Positions 56,590 through 64,000 of a DNA stretch of 64,000 bases are shown here, piece by piece. Both the position numbers and the translations under genes were made by a program. Source of the DNA: Symbiodinium natans (Eukaryota > Sar > Dinophyceae > Suessiales > Symbiodiniaceae); assembly GCA_905221605.1 (NCBI GenBank), contig CAJNDS010000546.1, positions 132,501 to 196,500 of the forward strand, given 5' to 3'. The notes beneath the pieces were generated by a model. The model made no database searches, was not told where the DNA came from, and saw only the letters and a program-made list of their open reading frames with translations. Positions within the stretch are counted from its first letter, which is position 1, and each line of letters starts with the position of its first letter.

Positions 56590-56613
56590 GTTTAGGGGCT
56601 CTCCCGCCGCCTG
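56590..56613 (+). CDS. Possible tiny exon with a GTAAGT donor
   Basis: Between the last TTTAG of a tract and GCCCGAA|GTAAGT lie the codons for LSRRLPE. If real, the tract's own TTTAG is the 3' splice site. Confidence 0.28.
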
Positions 56614-57180
56614 CCCGAAGTAAGTGCCAAATTCAATTGTACATGACCCTTGGAACCCATGTTGATTGTAAATCCTAAGCCCTAAACCCTAAACCCTAAG
56701 CCTTAAAGTTTCGGGCTTTGGGAGCTCAAATATGCAGCTCGGAACCTGAAGGCTTCGTGTCCCTTCGAAATGCGGCCTTCTAGAGTCTAAGAGAGCCGCC
56801 CTTGCCTGAAAGCCTCATTTTTGTGGGGTCTAGGTTCTAGCCCTAAACCCTAAACCCTAAACCCTAAACCCTAAACCCTAAACCCTAAACCCTAAACCCT
56901 AAACCCTAAACTCCAGCGAGCAACAAGAATCAGACCATGCACAAATAGCGAGACATGTCAAAAGAGCCACAGCCTGAACCACTCAACCCGAAATTATGCC
57001 TCAAAGCTACCTGAACGCGCGAGCCCCAACCTTGTACCCAATCTTGTAACAAGGCTAAATTCCCTGAAGCCCCAACTTGGGGTTTAGGGTTTAGGGTTTG
57101 CGGTTTAAGGTTCAGGGTTTAGGGTTTAGGGTTTAGGGCCCCGAAACCCTTAAACCTGGAAATCCTAAAGCCTACATGAG

Positions 57181-57232
57181 GTTACATCTCCGTCATCTTC
57201 TTCCTCTTCGCAGTGGCCCCTAGACTGCAAAA
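57181..57232 (+). CDS. Possible transmembrane micro-exon
   Basis: TACATGAG precedes it. One frame reads YISVIFFLFAVAPRLQ. The same sequence also forms a pyrimidine-rich acceptor CTTCTTCCTCTTCGCAG at 57213, so it may be either an exon or a splice site. Confidence 0.3.
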
Positions 57233-57239
57233 AACCCTA

Positions 57240-58440
57240 AACCCTAAACCCTAAACCCTAAACCCTAAACCCGATGAGGAGTTTGGAAATCTCCTGTTTA
57301 GGGTGGTGTGGTGCAGAAGCCAGGCCATGTAGGCTTCATATTAAATATATTTTTTGGGACCCCAAACCCTAAGCCCTAAACCCTAAACCCTAAACCCTAA
57401 ACCCCAAACCCCAAACCCTAAACCCTAAACCCTAAACCGTAATCTCTGCTTGTGTTCGGTCCTAGGAGTGTCGGTTCTGTCTACCAGGCGCTGATTTTTG
57501 GAGCATCGTGGGACTTCGAAAGGCTTAGGAGCTTTTATGCGGTTATATGTACCATGTTCCTCCTTGTTTTGCGGTTAAGTTATCCTACTCAACAACTCTT
57601 GTTTGAATACCCTTGAATACCCTCCACAAGTAGGGCTTCGGGTTTTAGGGCTTGGGGTCGAATGCTGCTCTGCACTGCACACAGAAGCTCGTTGACCTCT
57701 CAGGCCCTGAAACCGCGAACGTCTAGGGTTTTGGGTTCAGGGTTTCAGGGTTTAGCGCAAACCTCTGTGTGTGTGTGTTCTAAACCTAAAGCCCTATCCA
57801 CCGACAGCCTAAGCCCTTCCCGAGCGACGAATGCCCCACACAGTTTCCCCTAAAGCTGGCAACGTACCCACAGCCTTACAGCCAGGGATCCGAGCCCCTG
57901 GAACCCCAACCCCTAAACCCTGAACCTTCAAACCCCCAAGCTCCGGCACCCTAAACCCCTAGAACCCTAAATCTATTTCCGCTAGGCCCTAGACTGCCCA
58001 GACCCCTGACACCCCAAAATCCTGGAGGGAAAGCAAGTAAACCCCCGAAATAACAAAACTTCACCTCCTCAACTGCTTACACCCCTAAGCCCTACACCCT
58101 ACGCCCCTAAACCCTTGACCTCTAAACTTCCTAAGCCCCCAAGCCCCAAACCCTAAAGCCAATGCTTCCGAAACTTCCTAAACCCTGAACCTCTACAGTT
58201 CCCCAATCCGCCTAAATCAGTGCTAGGACTTAGAACCAGAAGCTCGAAAGCCATAGACCCCAAAGCCCTGACAACCTTCTAAGGCCTAACTTTGAATAGC
58301 TCTCAACTCCCTAAGCCCTAAACCCTGAAGCCCTGAAACCCTAAACCCTGCACCCCAAACCCTGAACCCTAAACCATACAACCCTAAACCCTAAACCCTG
58401 AACCCTAAACCCTGGCCCTAAACCCTAAACCCTTACCCTT
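57240..58440. other. Stretch without a supported exon
   Basis: CCCTAAA tracts at 57238-57272, 57366-57440 and 58318-58432, otherwise C-rich degenerate repeat. The frame 57662-57853 is not convincing. Confidence 0.4.
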
Positions 58441-58453
58441 GAGCCCCACAAAG

Positions 58454-58507
58454 GCCGCAGCCATCTTCTCCGGCGGCAGCTCTGCTGCCCCGGGAAGGGA
58501 TGGCCAG
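58454..58507 (+). CDS. Exon, first of a four-exon in-phase chain
   Basis: CCACAAAG precedes it and GGCCAG|GTCCAC follows it. 18 codons in phase 0 read AAAIFSGGSSAAPGRDGQ. The next three exons (58874, 59106, 59621) all fit in phase through GT-AG introns. Confidence 0.58.
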
Positions 58508-58873
58508 GTCCACCACAACAAGGCGCGAGATTGTTTTTTTTTTGTTTTTGGGGGTTAGGGGTTTAGGGTTTAGGGTTTAGGGGTTAGGGGTTAGGGTGCT
58601 TTGTTGAGGGTTCGGGGTTCTTAGGGCTTTTGGGCTGTTAGATTCTCAGGGCTTGTCTGGGGTCTAGAATCTGTAGGCTTCAGGGGAAATTACTCTAAAA
58701 ATCCTGCAGGGATTAGGGGTATAGGGTTTACCGCTGAGCGTTCAGAGTTCCGAGTCCAGGACTTTGGTATCCCAAATCCCCAACTACCACACTTTTCATA
58801 GGTTACGACTCGTACCCCTAAGGTAGGTTTCTCTTAAGACTCTGGATTGGGCTGGGGGTTTCGGTGGTCTCAG

Positions 58874-58910
58874 GACCTCTCCGCCAGCAAAGCCTCGGGG
58901 GCGACCATCA
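58874..58910 (+). CDS. Exon, second in chain
   Basis: GTGGTCTCAG precedes it and CATCA|GTAAAC follows it. It reads DLSASKASGATI and ends in phase 1. At 37 bp it is one of the smallest. Its donor lies at the start of a CCCTAAA tract (58911-). Confidence 0.55.
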
Positions 58911-59040
58911 GTAAACCCTAAACCCTAAACCCTAACCCTAAAACCCTAAAAACCCTAAAACCCTAAAACCCTAAAACCCTAAAACCCTAAAACCCTAAAA
59001 CCCTAAAGCCCTAAAACCCTAAACCCTAAACCCGAAACCC
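58911..59040 (-). repeat. CCCTAAA / CCCTAAAA tract
   Basis: Begins with the GTAAACCCTAAA donor context. Its middle is ten CCCTAAAA eight-base units, the complement of the variant at 1028-1190. It fills most of a 195-bp intron. Confidence 0.92.
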
Positions 59041-59105
59041 TCGGTTTCTTAGAAGTGGGCAAGTGGCCTTGAGTTTAGGCCTAAACCCTAAACGGAAAAG
59101 GTTAG

Positions 59106-59147
59106 GATCCGGCTTCGCCGCCTTGGACGGCGTGGGGTGGGAGAAAG
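59106..59147 (+). CDS. Exon, third in chain
   Basis: AGGTTAG precedes it and GAAAG|GTCAAA follows it. Completing the split codon, it reads SGFAALDGVGWEK. It starts with two bases and ends in phase 1, matching both neighbours. Confidence 0.55.
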
Positions 59148-59154
59148 GTCAAAC

Positions 59155-59265
59155 CCTAAACCCTACACCCTAAACCCTACACCCTAAACCCTAAACCCTA
59201 AACCCTAAACCCTAAACCCTAAACCCTAAACCCTAAACCCCACACCCTAAACCCTAAACCCTATT
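59155..59265 (-). repeat. CCCTAAA tract
   Basis: About 15 units with CCCTACA variants. Here the CCCTAAA tract is at the 5' end of the intron, and TTTAGGG (59428-59562) at its 3' end, the reverse of the usual order. Confidence 0.92.
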
Positions 59266-59267
59266 GT

Positions 59268-59430
59268 CGTGGCCAGTTCGCCCCTAACGAAGGTCTCAAA
59301 CCGCTTCTGCATGCAGCCCGCTCTTTCTCTGCACAAGAGGAATCCCAGCAAGAGCCCGAGCGCCCGGAAGCCTTCAAAAAACCAAGCCTTGGCCTCAAGA
59401 CCCTAAACCCAAATCTTGGGACAAGCTAGG
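59268..59430 (+). CDS. Open frame inside an intron
   Basis: 55 codons without stop, including HAARSFSAQEESQQEPERPE and AFKKPSLGLKTLNPNLGTS, then TAG. It is Glu/Gln-rich. It would be an alternative terminal exon or chance. Confidence 0.3.
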
Positions 59431-59562
59431 GTTTAGGGTTTCTGGCTGGGGTTTACTTAGGGTTTAGGGTTTAAGGTTTAGGGTTTAGGGTTTAGGGTTT
59501 TTGGTTTAGGGTTTAGGGTTGAGGGTTTAGGGTTTAGGGTTTAGGGTTTAGGGTTTAGGGCC
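59428..59562 (+). repeat. TTTAGGG tract
   Basis: About 17 units with TTTCTGG, TTTAAGG and TTTTTGG interruptions. Confidence 0.9.
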
Positions 59563-59620
59563 GCCCTAGGGCCACATCTTGGGGCTAGCTCGGGTGTAGG
59601 TTTTTCGAGGGGGGCACAAG

Positions 59621-59672
59621 AGGACGATGCTGACATCTACGTGCGAACGCGACGGCTGCATCTCGGCCCGCA
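59621..59672 (+). CDS. Exon, fourth in chain
   Basis: GGCACAAG precedes it. Entered with two bases it reads DDADIYVRTRRLHLGP and ends near a GC donor (GGCCC|GCAAAC). It joins 59106-59147 via a split Glu codon. Confidence 0.53.
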
Positions 59673-59767
59673 AACCCTAAACCCTAAACCCTAAAACCCT
59701 AAACCCTAAACCCTAAACCTCAAACCCTGGATTTCTTGGAGCTTCCTGGTGCTTCTAGCCCAGTTAC

Positions 59768-59876
59768 CCTAAGGGTCCATGTACCTCATTCTTGTATAGT
59801 TGGGGCCCAAAGTCCCTGTGTAGGAGATACTTTAAGGCCAAAGTATTCCCTATTTCGGTACACGGACCCTTACGAT
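59768..59876. mobile_element. MITE family A, intact copy
   Basis: CCTAAGGGTCCATGTACCTCATT and GGTACACGGACCCTTACG are the ends. The frames 59736-60071 (+) and 59764-60054 (-) are shadows of it and of the adjacent family D element. Confidence 0.7.
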
Positions 59877-59877
59877 T

Positions 59878-60150
59878 ATACCTGTAGTTCTGTCTCACTT
59901 GTAAGTTTAGTGCCCCAATATGGCTACAGTTTGATTCTAAGTTCAGTTCTAATTGGGTTGGAATTACCACGAACCTCCAAGTACGGGACTCCGCAGGGGA
60001 CTCCATACAAGGGGACTTTGAGGATCGGGAGTCCTTGGGAAGCACAGGTACCAAGTAAGGTTGTAAGTTAGCCTAAAAGGGGTCTTGCGAGGGTCATCCT
60101 ACTTAACAGCCCTCAGCAGCCCTACTCAAGAACAGCCCCGCAATCCTCCA
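59878..60150. mobile_element. MITE family D compound
   Basis: 59878-59985 and 59990-60150 carry the family D modules (GGTTGGAATTACCACGAACCTCCAAGTA; AGGATCGGGAGTCC...GCAATCCTCCAAGTACC), apparently two copies side by side. Confidence 0.55.
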
Positions 60151-60364
60151 AGTACCCTACTCCGCTAACCCCTCAACCCCCAACCCCAGTCCCTATATAA
60201 CCCCTACACGCCTTCAACCCCAAACCCTAAACCCCAAACCCTAAACCCTAAACCCTAAACCCTAAACCCTGCACAGGAAAGCCTAAACCCTGTACGCCTT
60301 CCATCCCAAACCCTAAACCCTATATATAGGGCTGACCCCAGAGTCGGCTTTAATTCGGCTGGCT

Positions 60365-60482
60365 CAGGGTTAAGGGTTAAGGGTTAAGGGTTAAGGGTTT
60401 AGGGTTTAGGGTTTAGGGTTTAGGGTTTAGGGTTTAGGGTTTAGGGTTTAGGGTTTAGGGTTTAGGGTTTAGGGTTTAGGGC
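60365..60482 (+). repeat. GGGTTAA then TTTAGGG tract
   Basis: Four GGGTTAA units change to 13 TTTAGGG units. Confidence 0.92.
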
Positions 60483-60696
60483 GAGGGTTCAGGTTTAGGG
60501 GTTGCATTGGTGATAGGGATGGCGAGTAGATTTCCGGGCTTGGGGCTTTGGGGGTTGTAGGGGTGCAGGGTTTTAGGGCTATGGCGGCTTAGGGCTTCTT
60601 AGGATTTAGGGTTTTAGGCCTTAGGGCTTTTAGAGCGTTAAGGACCAACCTCTAACCCTAAACCCTAAACCCTAAACCCTACACCTTTCAGGAGTG

Positions 60697-60975
60697 GGGA
60701 GGGGGATGTACCGGTACCGGCATGGGACGCGAAACCGCATGTTACGCGAAGATGGAAGGCTTTTGGTATCCCAAACCCCTAAGCCCCAATAAAGTCGCAC
60801 ATGCAGAAGAAGACGCCGGACCGGCTGAAGAAGCTACGCAAGAACAGGAAGTGGACTCGCGAGATTTTGAAGTAGTGCTTGCGAATGGCTCGGGAGGTCG
60901 TGAGGTTTGGCGGTGATGTCTACTTCGAGTGGCCTCGCCGGTGCACGGGGTGGAAGCTCAAGAAGTTCCGGAGGT
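60697..60975 (+). pseudogene. Degenerate retroelement-like polyprotein fragment
   Basis: CTTTCAG precedes it. In one frame the sequence reads KLRKNRKWTREILK, then an in-frame TAG at 60873-60875, then CLRMAREVVRFGGDVYFEWP and RRCTGWKLKKFRR to a CCCTAAA tract. The REVVRFGGDVYFEWPRRC.GWKL string resembles a motif I associate with dinoflagellate retrotransposon polyproteins. The family assignment is from memory and unverified. Another frame (60722-60916 from ATG) is open but acidic and less convincing. Confidence 0.4.
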
Positions 60976-61049
60976 CCCTAAACACTAAACCCTAAACCCT
61001 AAACACCCAAACCCCTAAACCCCAAGCCCCAAACCCCAAACCCGAAACC

Positions 61050-61145
61050 CCTAATCCCCAAACCCCAAACCCTAAACCCTAAACCCTAAACCCCAAACCC
61101 TAAACCCTAAACCCTAAACCCTAAACCCTAAACCCTAAACCCAAC
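61050..61145 (-). repeat. CCCTAAA/CCCCAAA tract
   Basis: About 13 units, ending just before the exon at 61153. Confidence 0.92.
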
Positions 61146-61152
61146 ACCCCAG

Positions 61153-61230
61153 GCTCATTGCGGTGGTGGTGTTCGGCCTCCTAGCAATCTCCATGCCCTT
61201 CATGTGCTTCTTTGACACGCCAGAGCTGAG
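61153..61230 (+). CDS. Transmembrane exon
   Basis: ACACCCCAG precedes it. Entered with one base it reads LIAVVVFGLLAISMPFMCFF then DTPEL, a clear membrane helix. CCCTAAA upstream, TTTAGGG/TTTGGGG tract from 61275. Donor not certain (GCTGAG|GCC). Confidence 0.58.
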
Positions 61231-61274
61231 GCCAGGGTTCAGGGCTGAGGGCCTTTAGGGCAAGGTCCAGGACG

Positions 61275-61382
61275 TTTAGGGTTTAGGGCTAGGGTTTAGG
61301 GTTTAGGGTTTAGGGTTTAGGGTTTGGGGTTTGGGGTTTGGGGTTTGGGGTTTGGGGTTTGGGGTTTGGGGTTTAGGGTTCA
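61275..61382 (+). repeat. TTTAGGG then TTTGGGG tract
   Basis: Six TTTAGGG-type units followed by eight homogeneous TTTGGGG units. Confidence 0.92.
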
Positions 61383-61534
61383 GCATCTCAAGTTCGAGCA
61401 TTTACTAGGCCAGCAGAGTGTGTGGGCAACGGAAAAAAACCCACCCGCCCAGAGAATCCCATAACATGAAGAACATAGCAAGTTCATTCATATTCGTTTC
61501 TGTTCAGACGCACCAAGAGGCCACACAATCACAC

Positions 61535-61705
61535 GGGTAAGACGGGTCAACACGCCAAATTCGTGCTGAACAATGGGGGCCCAGATGGGTCAGACGGGTC
61601 AAAACGCCAAATTCGTGCTGAACAATGGGGGGGGCAAACGGGTCAGACGGGTCAAAACGCCAAATTCGTGCTGAACAATGGGGGTCTAAACGCCAAATTC
61701 GTGTT
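61535..61705 (+). repeat. Three- to four-copy tandem repeat
   Basis: Unit AACGCCAAATTCGTGCTGAA plus CAATGGGGG and a GGGTCAGACGGGTCA spacer. The last copy is truncated (TTCGTGTTTAACATT). Confidence 0.88.
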
Positions 61706-61849
61706 TAACATTTAGGGTTATATGGTAGAGAGGTCTAGGGTTTAGGGTTTAGGCTTGGGGTTTAGGGTTTAGGGCAAACCCTAGACCCTAAACCCTAAAC
61801 CCTAAACCCTAAGGCCTAAGCCCTAAACCCTAAACCCTAAGCCTGCCAG

Positions 61850-61903
61850 GATGGCCTACTTCTATGCGCCTCAGCTGCAGCGGCCGCCGAATGTGTGGCT
61901 TAA
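61850..61903 (+). CDS. Exon-like frame
   Basis: GCCTGCCAG precedes it. It reads MAYFYAPQLQRPPNVWLK. It starts after one base, with a possible donor CCGAAT|GTGTGG inside. CCCTAAA upstream, TTTAGGG from 61905. Confidence 0.46.
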   Translation, partial: DGLLLCASAAAAAECVA

Positions 61904-62063
61904 GGGTTTAGGGTTTAGGGTTTAGGATTTAGGGTTTAGGGTTTAGGGTTTAGGGTTGGGGGTTTGGGGTTTTAGGGGGTTTGGGGTTTAGGGTTTGGGG
62001 CTCTTAGAACCTGAAGCCCTGCAACACATGTGAAATCTCACCGATCTCTGAGAGAATCTGGGT

Positions 62064-62190
62064 TGGGGTTTTAGGGTTTAGGGTTTAGGGTTTAGGGTTT
62101 AGGGTTTAGGGTTTAGGGTTTAGGGTTCAGGGTTCAGGGTTCAGGGTTCAGGGTTCAGGGTTCAGGGTTCAGGGTTCAGGGTTCAGGGTT
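62064..62190 (+). repeat. TTTAGGG then GGGTTCA array
   Basis: Eight TTTAGGG units then nine GGGTTCA units, the longest run of this variant. Confidence 0.92.
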
Positions 62191-62194
62191 TGGG

Positions 62195-62910
62195 CGGGGT
62201 GGAAGGGGGTAACGGCTTAGTTAGGGTATATTTAGAGCGTTTGCGGCAAACTCACAACCCTGTCAAACGCAAAGGTTAAAGCTTGGTTTTTCCACCTGCC
62301 GAGATTTCAGCCGCGAAGGGAATCTAAGATGCCTTTTTTTTATCTTGAGGTTCCCTTATCCTTGTTGGCCAATAACTGAAGTTTAAACTTTTTGGGCTTC
62401 CGTACTTAGTAGAAACAATGAAGTTAAGCTGTGTTTTTTTTATTTTGGTTTTTTGAGAAGTAAGGCATAACCTTAATTTCAACCACAGGGGTGTGTTTTT
62501 GTCTAGGTAACTTGGGAAATCTGGGCTTGCGGCTTGTGGGCCTTGCAGGGGGTTTAGGGTTTAGAGTCTAGGGTTTAGGGTTTACGGGGGCAGTTTGGCA
62601 TGGAGCAGCAGGGGATCCATCGAGCCTTTGGGGCGTCAAGTTTTGTAGAATATTTCGTGCTTGGGGTTCTGGGCTCATGGGGCTTTTCAGTGTTTAGGCT
62701 TTTATTGGGCTTTTGAGTTGAGGGGCTTTGGGGGAGAAAAGGCTGGAATGCGTGGAATAGCTTGACAACTACAGGTGCCTAGGTAGCTATCAAGGCTGTC
62801 CCATTACAAACCCGATTTCATTTCGATAAGAATAGTACGTATCCAGAATTCATCCCAAACCCAAAGCCCGAAACCACCCAATCTAGGTGAATAGGCCCTA
62901 GACTACCCTA
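62195..62910. other. Unique stretch without a supported gene
   Basis: T-rich around 62330-62460. A small TTTAGGG remnant at 62550-62586. No splice-bounded frame found. Confidence 0.4.
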
Positions 62911-62926
62911 AGCTCTATTCCGGCAG

Positions 62927-63004
62927 TCTGAAACCAAGTGTTTCGCGACGCTCTTCGGCTTCTGCTTTGGCGCCGTCGCGGTCTCAGCTTTTCAAGGGGA
63001 ATAG
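62927..63004 (+). CDS. Terminal exon with a hydrophobic helix
   Basis: CCGGCAG precedes it. In phase 0 it reads SETKCFATLFGFCFGAVAVS then AFQGE and stops at TAG. A membrane helix followed by a short tail, as at a C terminus. Confidence 0.45.
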   Translation, partial: SETKCFATLFGFCFGAVAVSAFQGE

Positions 63005-63047
63005 CGTCTTTAACAAGGACTTCAAGGCACATAGGGGACTTTAGGGT

Positions 63048-63170
63048 TTGGGGTTTAGGGTTTAGGGTTTAGGGTTTAGGGTTTAGGGTTTAGGGTTTAG
63101 GGTTTAGGGTTTAGGGTTTAGGGTTTAGGGTTTAGGGTTTAGGGTTTAGGGTTTAGGGTTTAGGGTTTTG
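63048..63170 (+). repeat. TTTAGGG tract
   Basis: About 17 consecutive perfect units, among the longest. Confidence 0.93.
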
Positions 63171-63296
63171 GTTCTTTGCAGGGGTCTTCAGGCTTTCTGG
63201 AGGTTTGGGCTTGTCTCTCAGCTACTTTTAGGGTTTAGGTTTAGGGTTTAGGGTTTAGGGTTATGGGTTGCACTAAACGCATGTGTCAATACCCAG

Positions 63297-63420
63297 CTTT
63301 GGCACTGCCGACCTCCCTCACCACCTCTTGGATTGCGGGCTTCACAACATTCACCTTCAGTGGCGCCCAACGGGCCACGGGACTCAGGATGCAAGCCAAG
63401 GACCCCAAGGACCCCAATAG
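63297..63420 (+). CDS. Possible exon
   Basis: AATACCCAG precedes it. Two frames are open for 40 codons: LALPTSLTTSWIAGFTTFTF and FGTADLPHHLLDCGLHNIHL. It leads directly into a TTTAGGG tract. Confidence 0.35.
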
Positions 63421-63594
63421 AGTTTAGGGTTTAGGGTTTAGGGTTTAGGGTTTAGGGATAAATCCCCTCACAGGGCCCCCAAGCAAACAATGTAATAAAT
63501 AAGTCCAGGGCGAATTCCCCTCAGAGGACCCCAAGCAGTTAGAAAAGAATTAAATCCAGGCTTAGTTGTCTTGAGAGGGGGTTGAACCGGTTAT

Positions 63595-63685
63595 CGGCAC
63601 CTCAAGGTTATAGCCACTTGTAACTCTAGTCTGTTTGCCCTGCTTCTATCCCCAGTGTAAGTACCCATAAACCTCCAAGTAAGCC
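63595..63685. mobile_element. MITE family D, eroded copy
   Basis: TATAGCCACTTGTAACTCTAG...AGTGTAAGTACCCATAAACCTCCAAGTA. CCCTAAA repeats start at its right end. Confidence 0.45.
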
Positions 63686-63744
63686 CTAAACCCTAAACCC
63701 TAAACCCCTCAATCCGTGTGCTCCAAGTATAGGCCTATACGCGA

Positions 63745-63800
63745 TTCCAAGACATCACGTGGCTACCTGGCCGCATCTGTAGTTCGGGCTTTTGTCCAGT
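63745..63800 (+). CDS. Possible micro-exon
   Basis: One frame reads TRFQDITWLPGRICSSGFCP before the TTTCGGG/TTTAGGG tract. Weak. Confidence 0.2.
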
Positions 63801-63859
63801 TTCGGGTTTAGGGTTTAGGATATAGGGTTCAGGGTTCAGGATTTAGCGTTTAGGTGTTT

Positions 63860-63990
63860 TGAGTGCAGGGTTTCAGGGTTCAGGGTTCAGGGTTCAGGGT
63901 TCAGGGTTCAGGGTTTAGGGTTTAGGGTTTAGGGTTTAGGGCTTAGGGTTTAGGGTTTAGGGTTTAGGGTTTAGGGTTTAGGGTTTAGGG
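63860..63990 (+). repeat. GGGTTCA then TTTAGGG tract at the window end
   Basis: Six GGGTTCA units then about 11 TTTAGGG units. It continues the interior pattern and is no evidence of a chromosome end. Confidence 0.9.
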
Positions 63991-64000
63991 CAAAGTTTAG

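Overview
This window looks like nuclear DNA of a dinoflagellate. I cannot name the species. The evidence is: dozens of plant-type telomere tracts (TTTAGGG or CCCTAAA) scattered through the interior; very short exon-like islands, nearly all readable on the + strand; GT, GC or GA donor-like sites with AG acceptors; many pieces with the pentatricopeptide-repeat (PPR) signature that is abundant in dinoflagellates; and an intact LAGLIDADG endonuclease-type gene. There are no bacterial operons, ribosome-binding sites, rRNAs, tRNAs or CRISPR arrays that I can see. Most real coding sequence is in islands of 40-130 bp without their own start codon, so conventional ORF finding misses it.

Layout. (1) 1-18.4 kb: at least fifteen + strand PPR micro-exons, each about half a repeat (a helix-A piece or a helix-B piece). 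They are separated by introns rich in telomere-type tracts and small inverted-repeat elements. Several neighbours join in phase: 2328-2378 to 2524-2592 to 2766-; 3519-3577 to 4832-; 15311-15364 to 16532-16604. (2) 18.8-26.6 kb: a foreign-looking block almost free of telomere tracts. It holds GC-rich and G-run DNA, a 100-N gap, AT-rich palindromes, a CAT-rich microsatellite, an 87-bp satellite and duplicated pyrimidine-rich segments. (3) 27-30.6 kb: more PPR micro-exons. (4) 31-37.8 kb: MITE-rich DNA with several isolated exon-like open frames. (5) 38.2-39.35 kb: an uninterrupted 383-codon two-motif LAGLIDADG protein gene. (6) 42-64 kb: micro-exons that mostly encode hydrophobic or transmembrane segments. 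Two chains join in phase: 47158-47243, 48043-48099, 48463-48514, 49862-49892, 50958-; and 58454-58507, 58874-58910, 59106-59147, 59621-. They probably belong to one or more polytopic membrane proteins.

The most striking pattern is positional. Most coding islands have CCCTAAA tracts just upstream and TTTAGGG tracts just downstream. The intervening introns therefore tend to start with TTTAGGG and end with CCCTAAA, an inverted pair that could fold in the pre-mRNA and bring the splice sites together. Tracts are in places flanked by short direct repeats, and others sit inside MITE-like elements, so they look like late insertions. Exon coordinates are hand-read from open frame, splice-like borders and protein character. 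They need RNA evidence.
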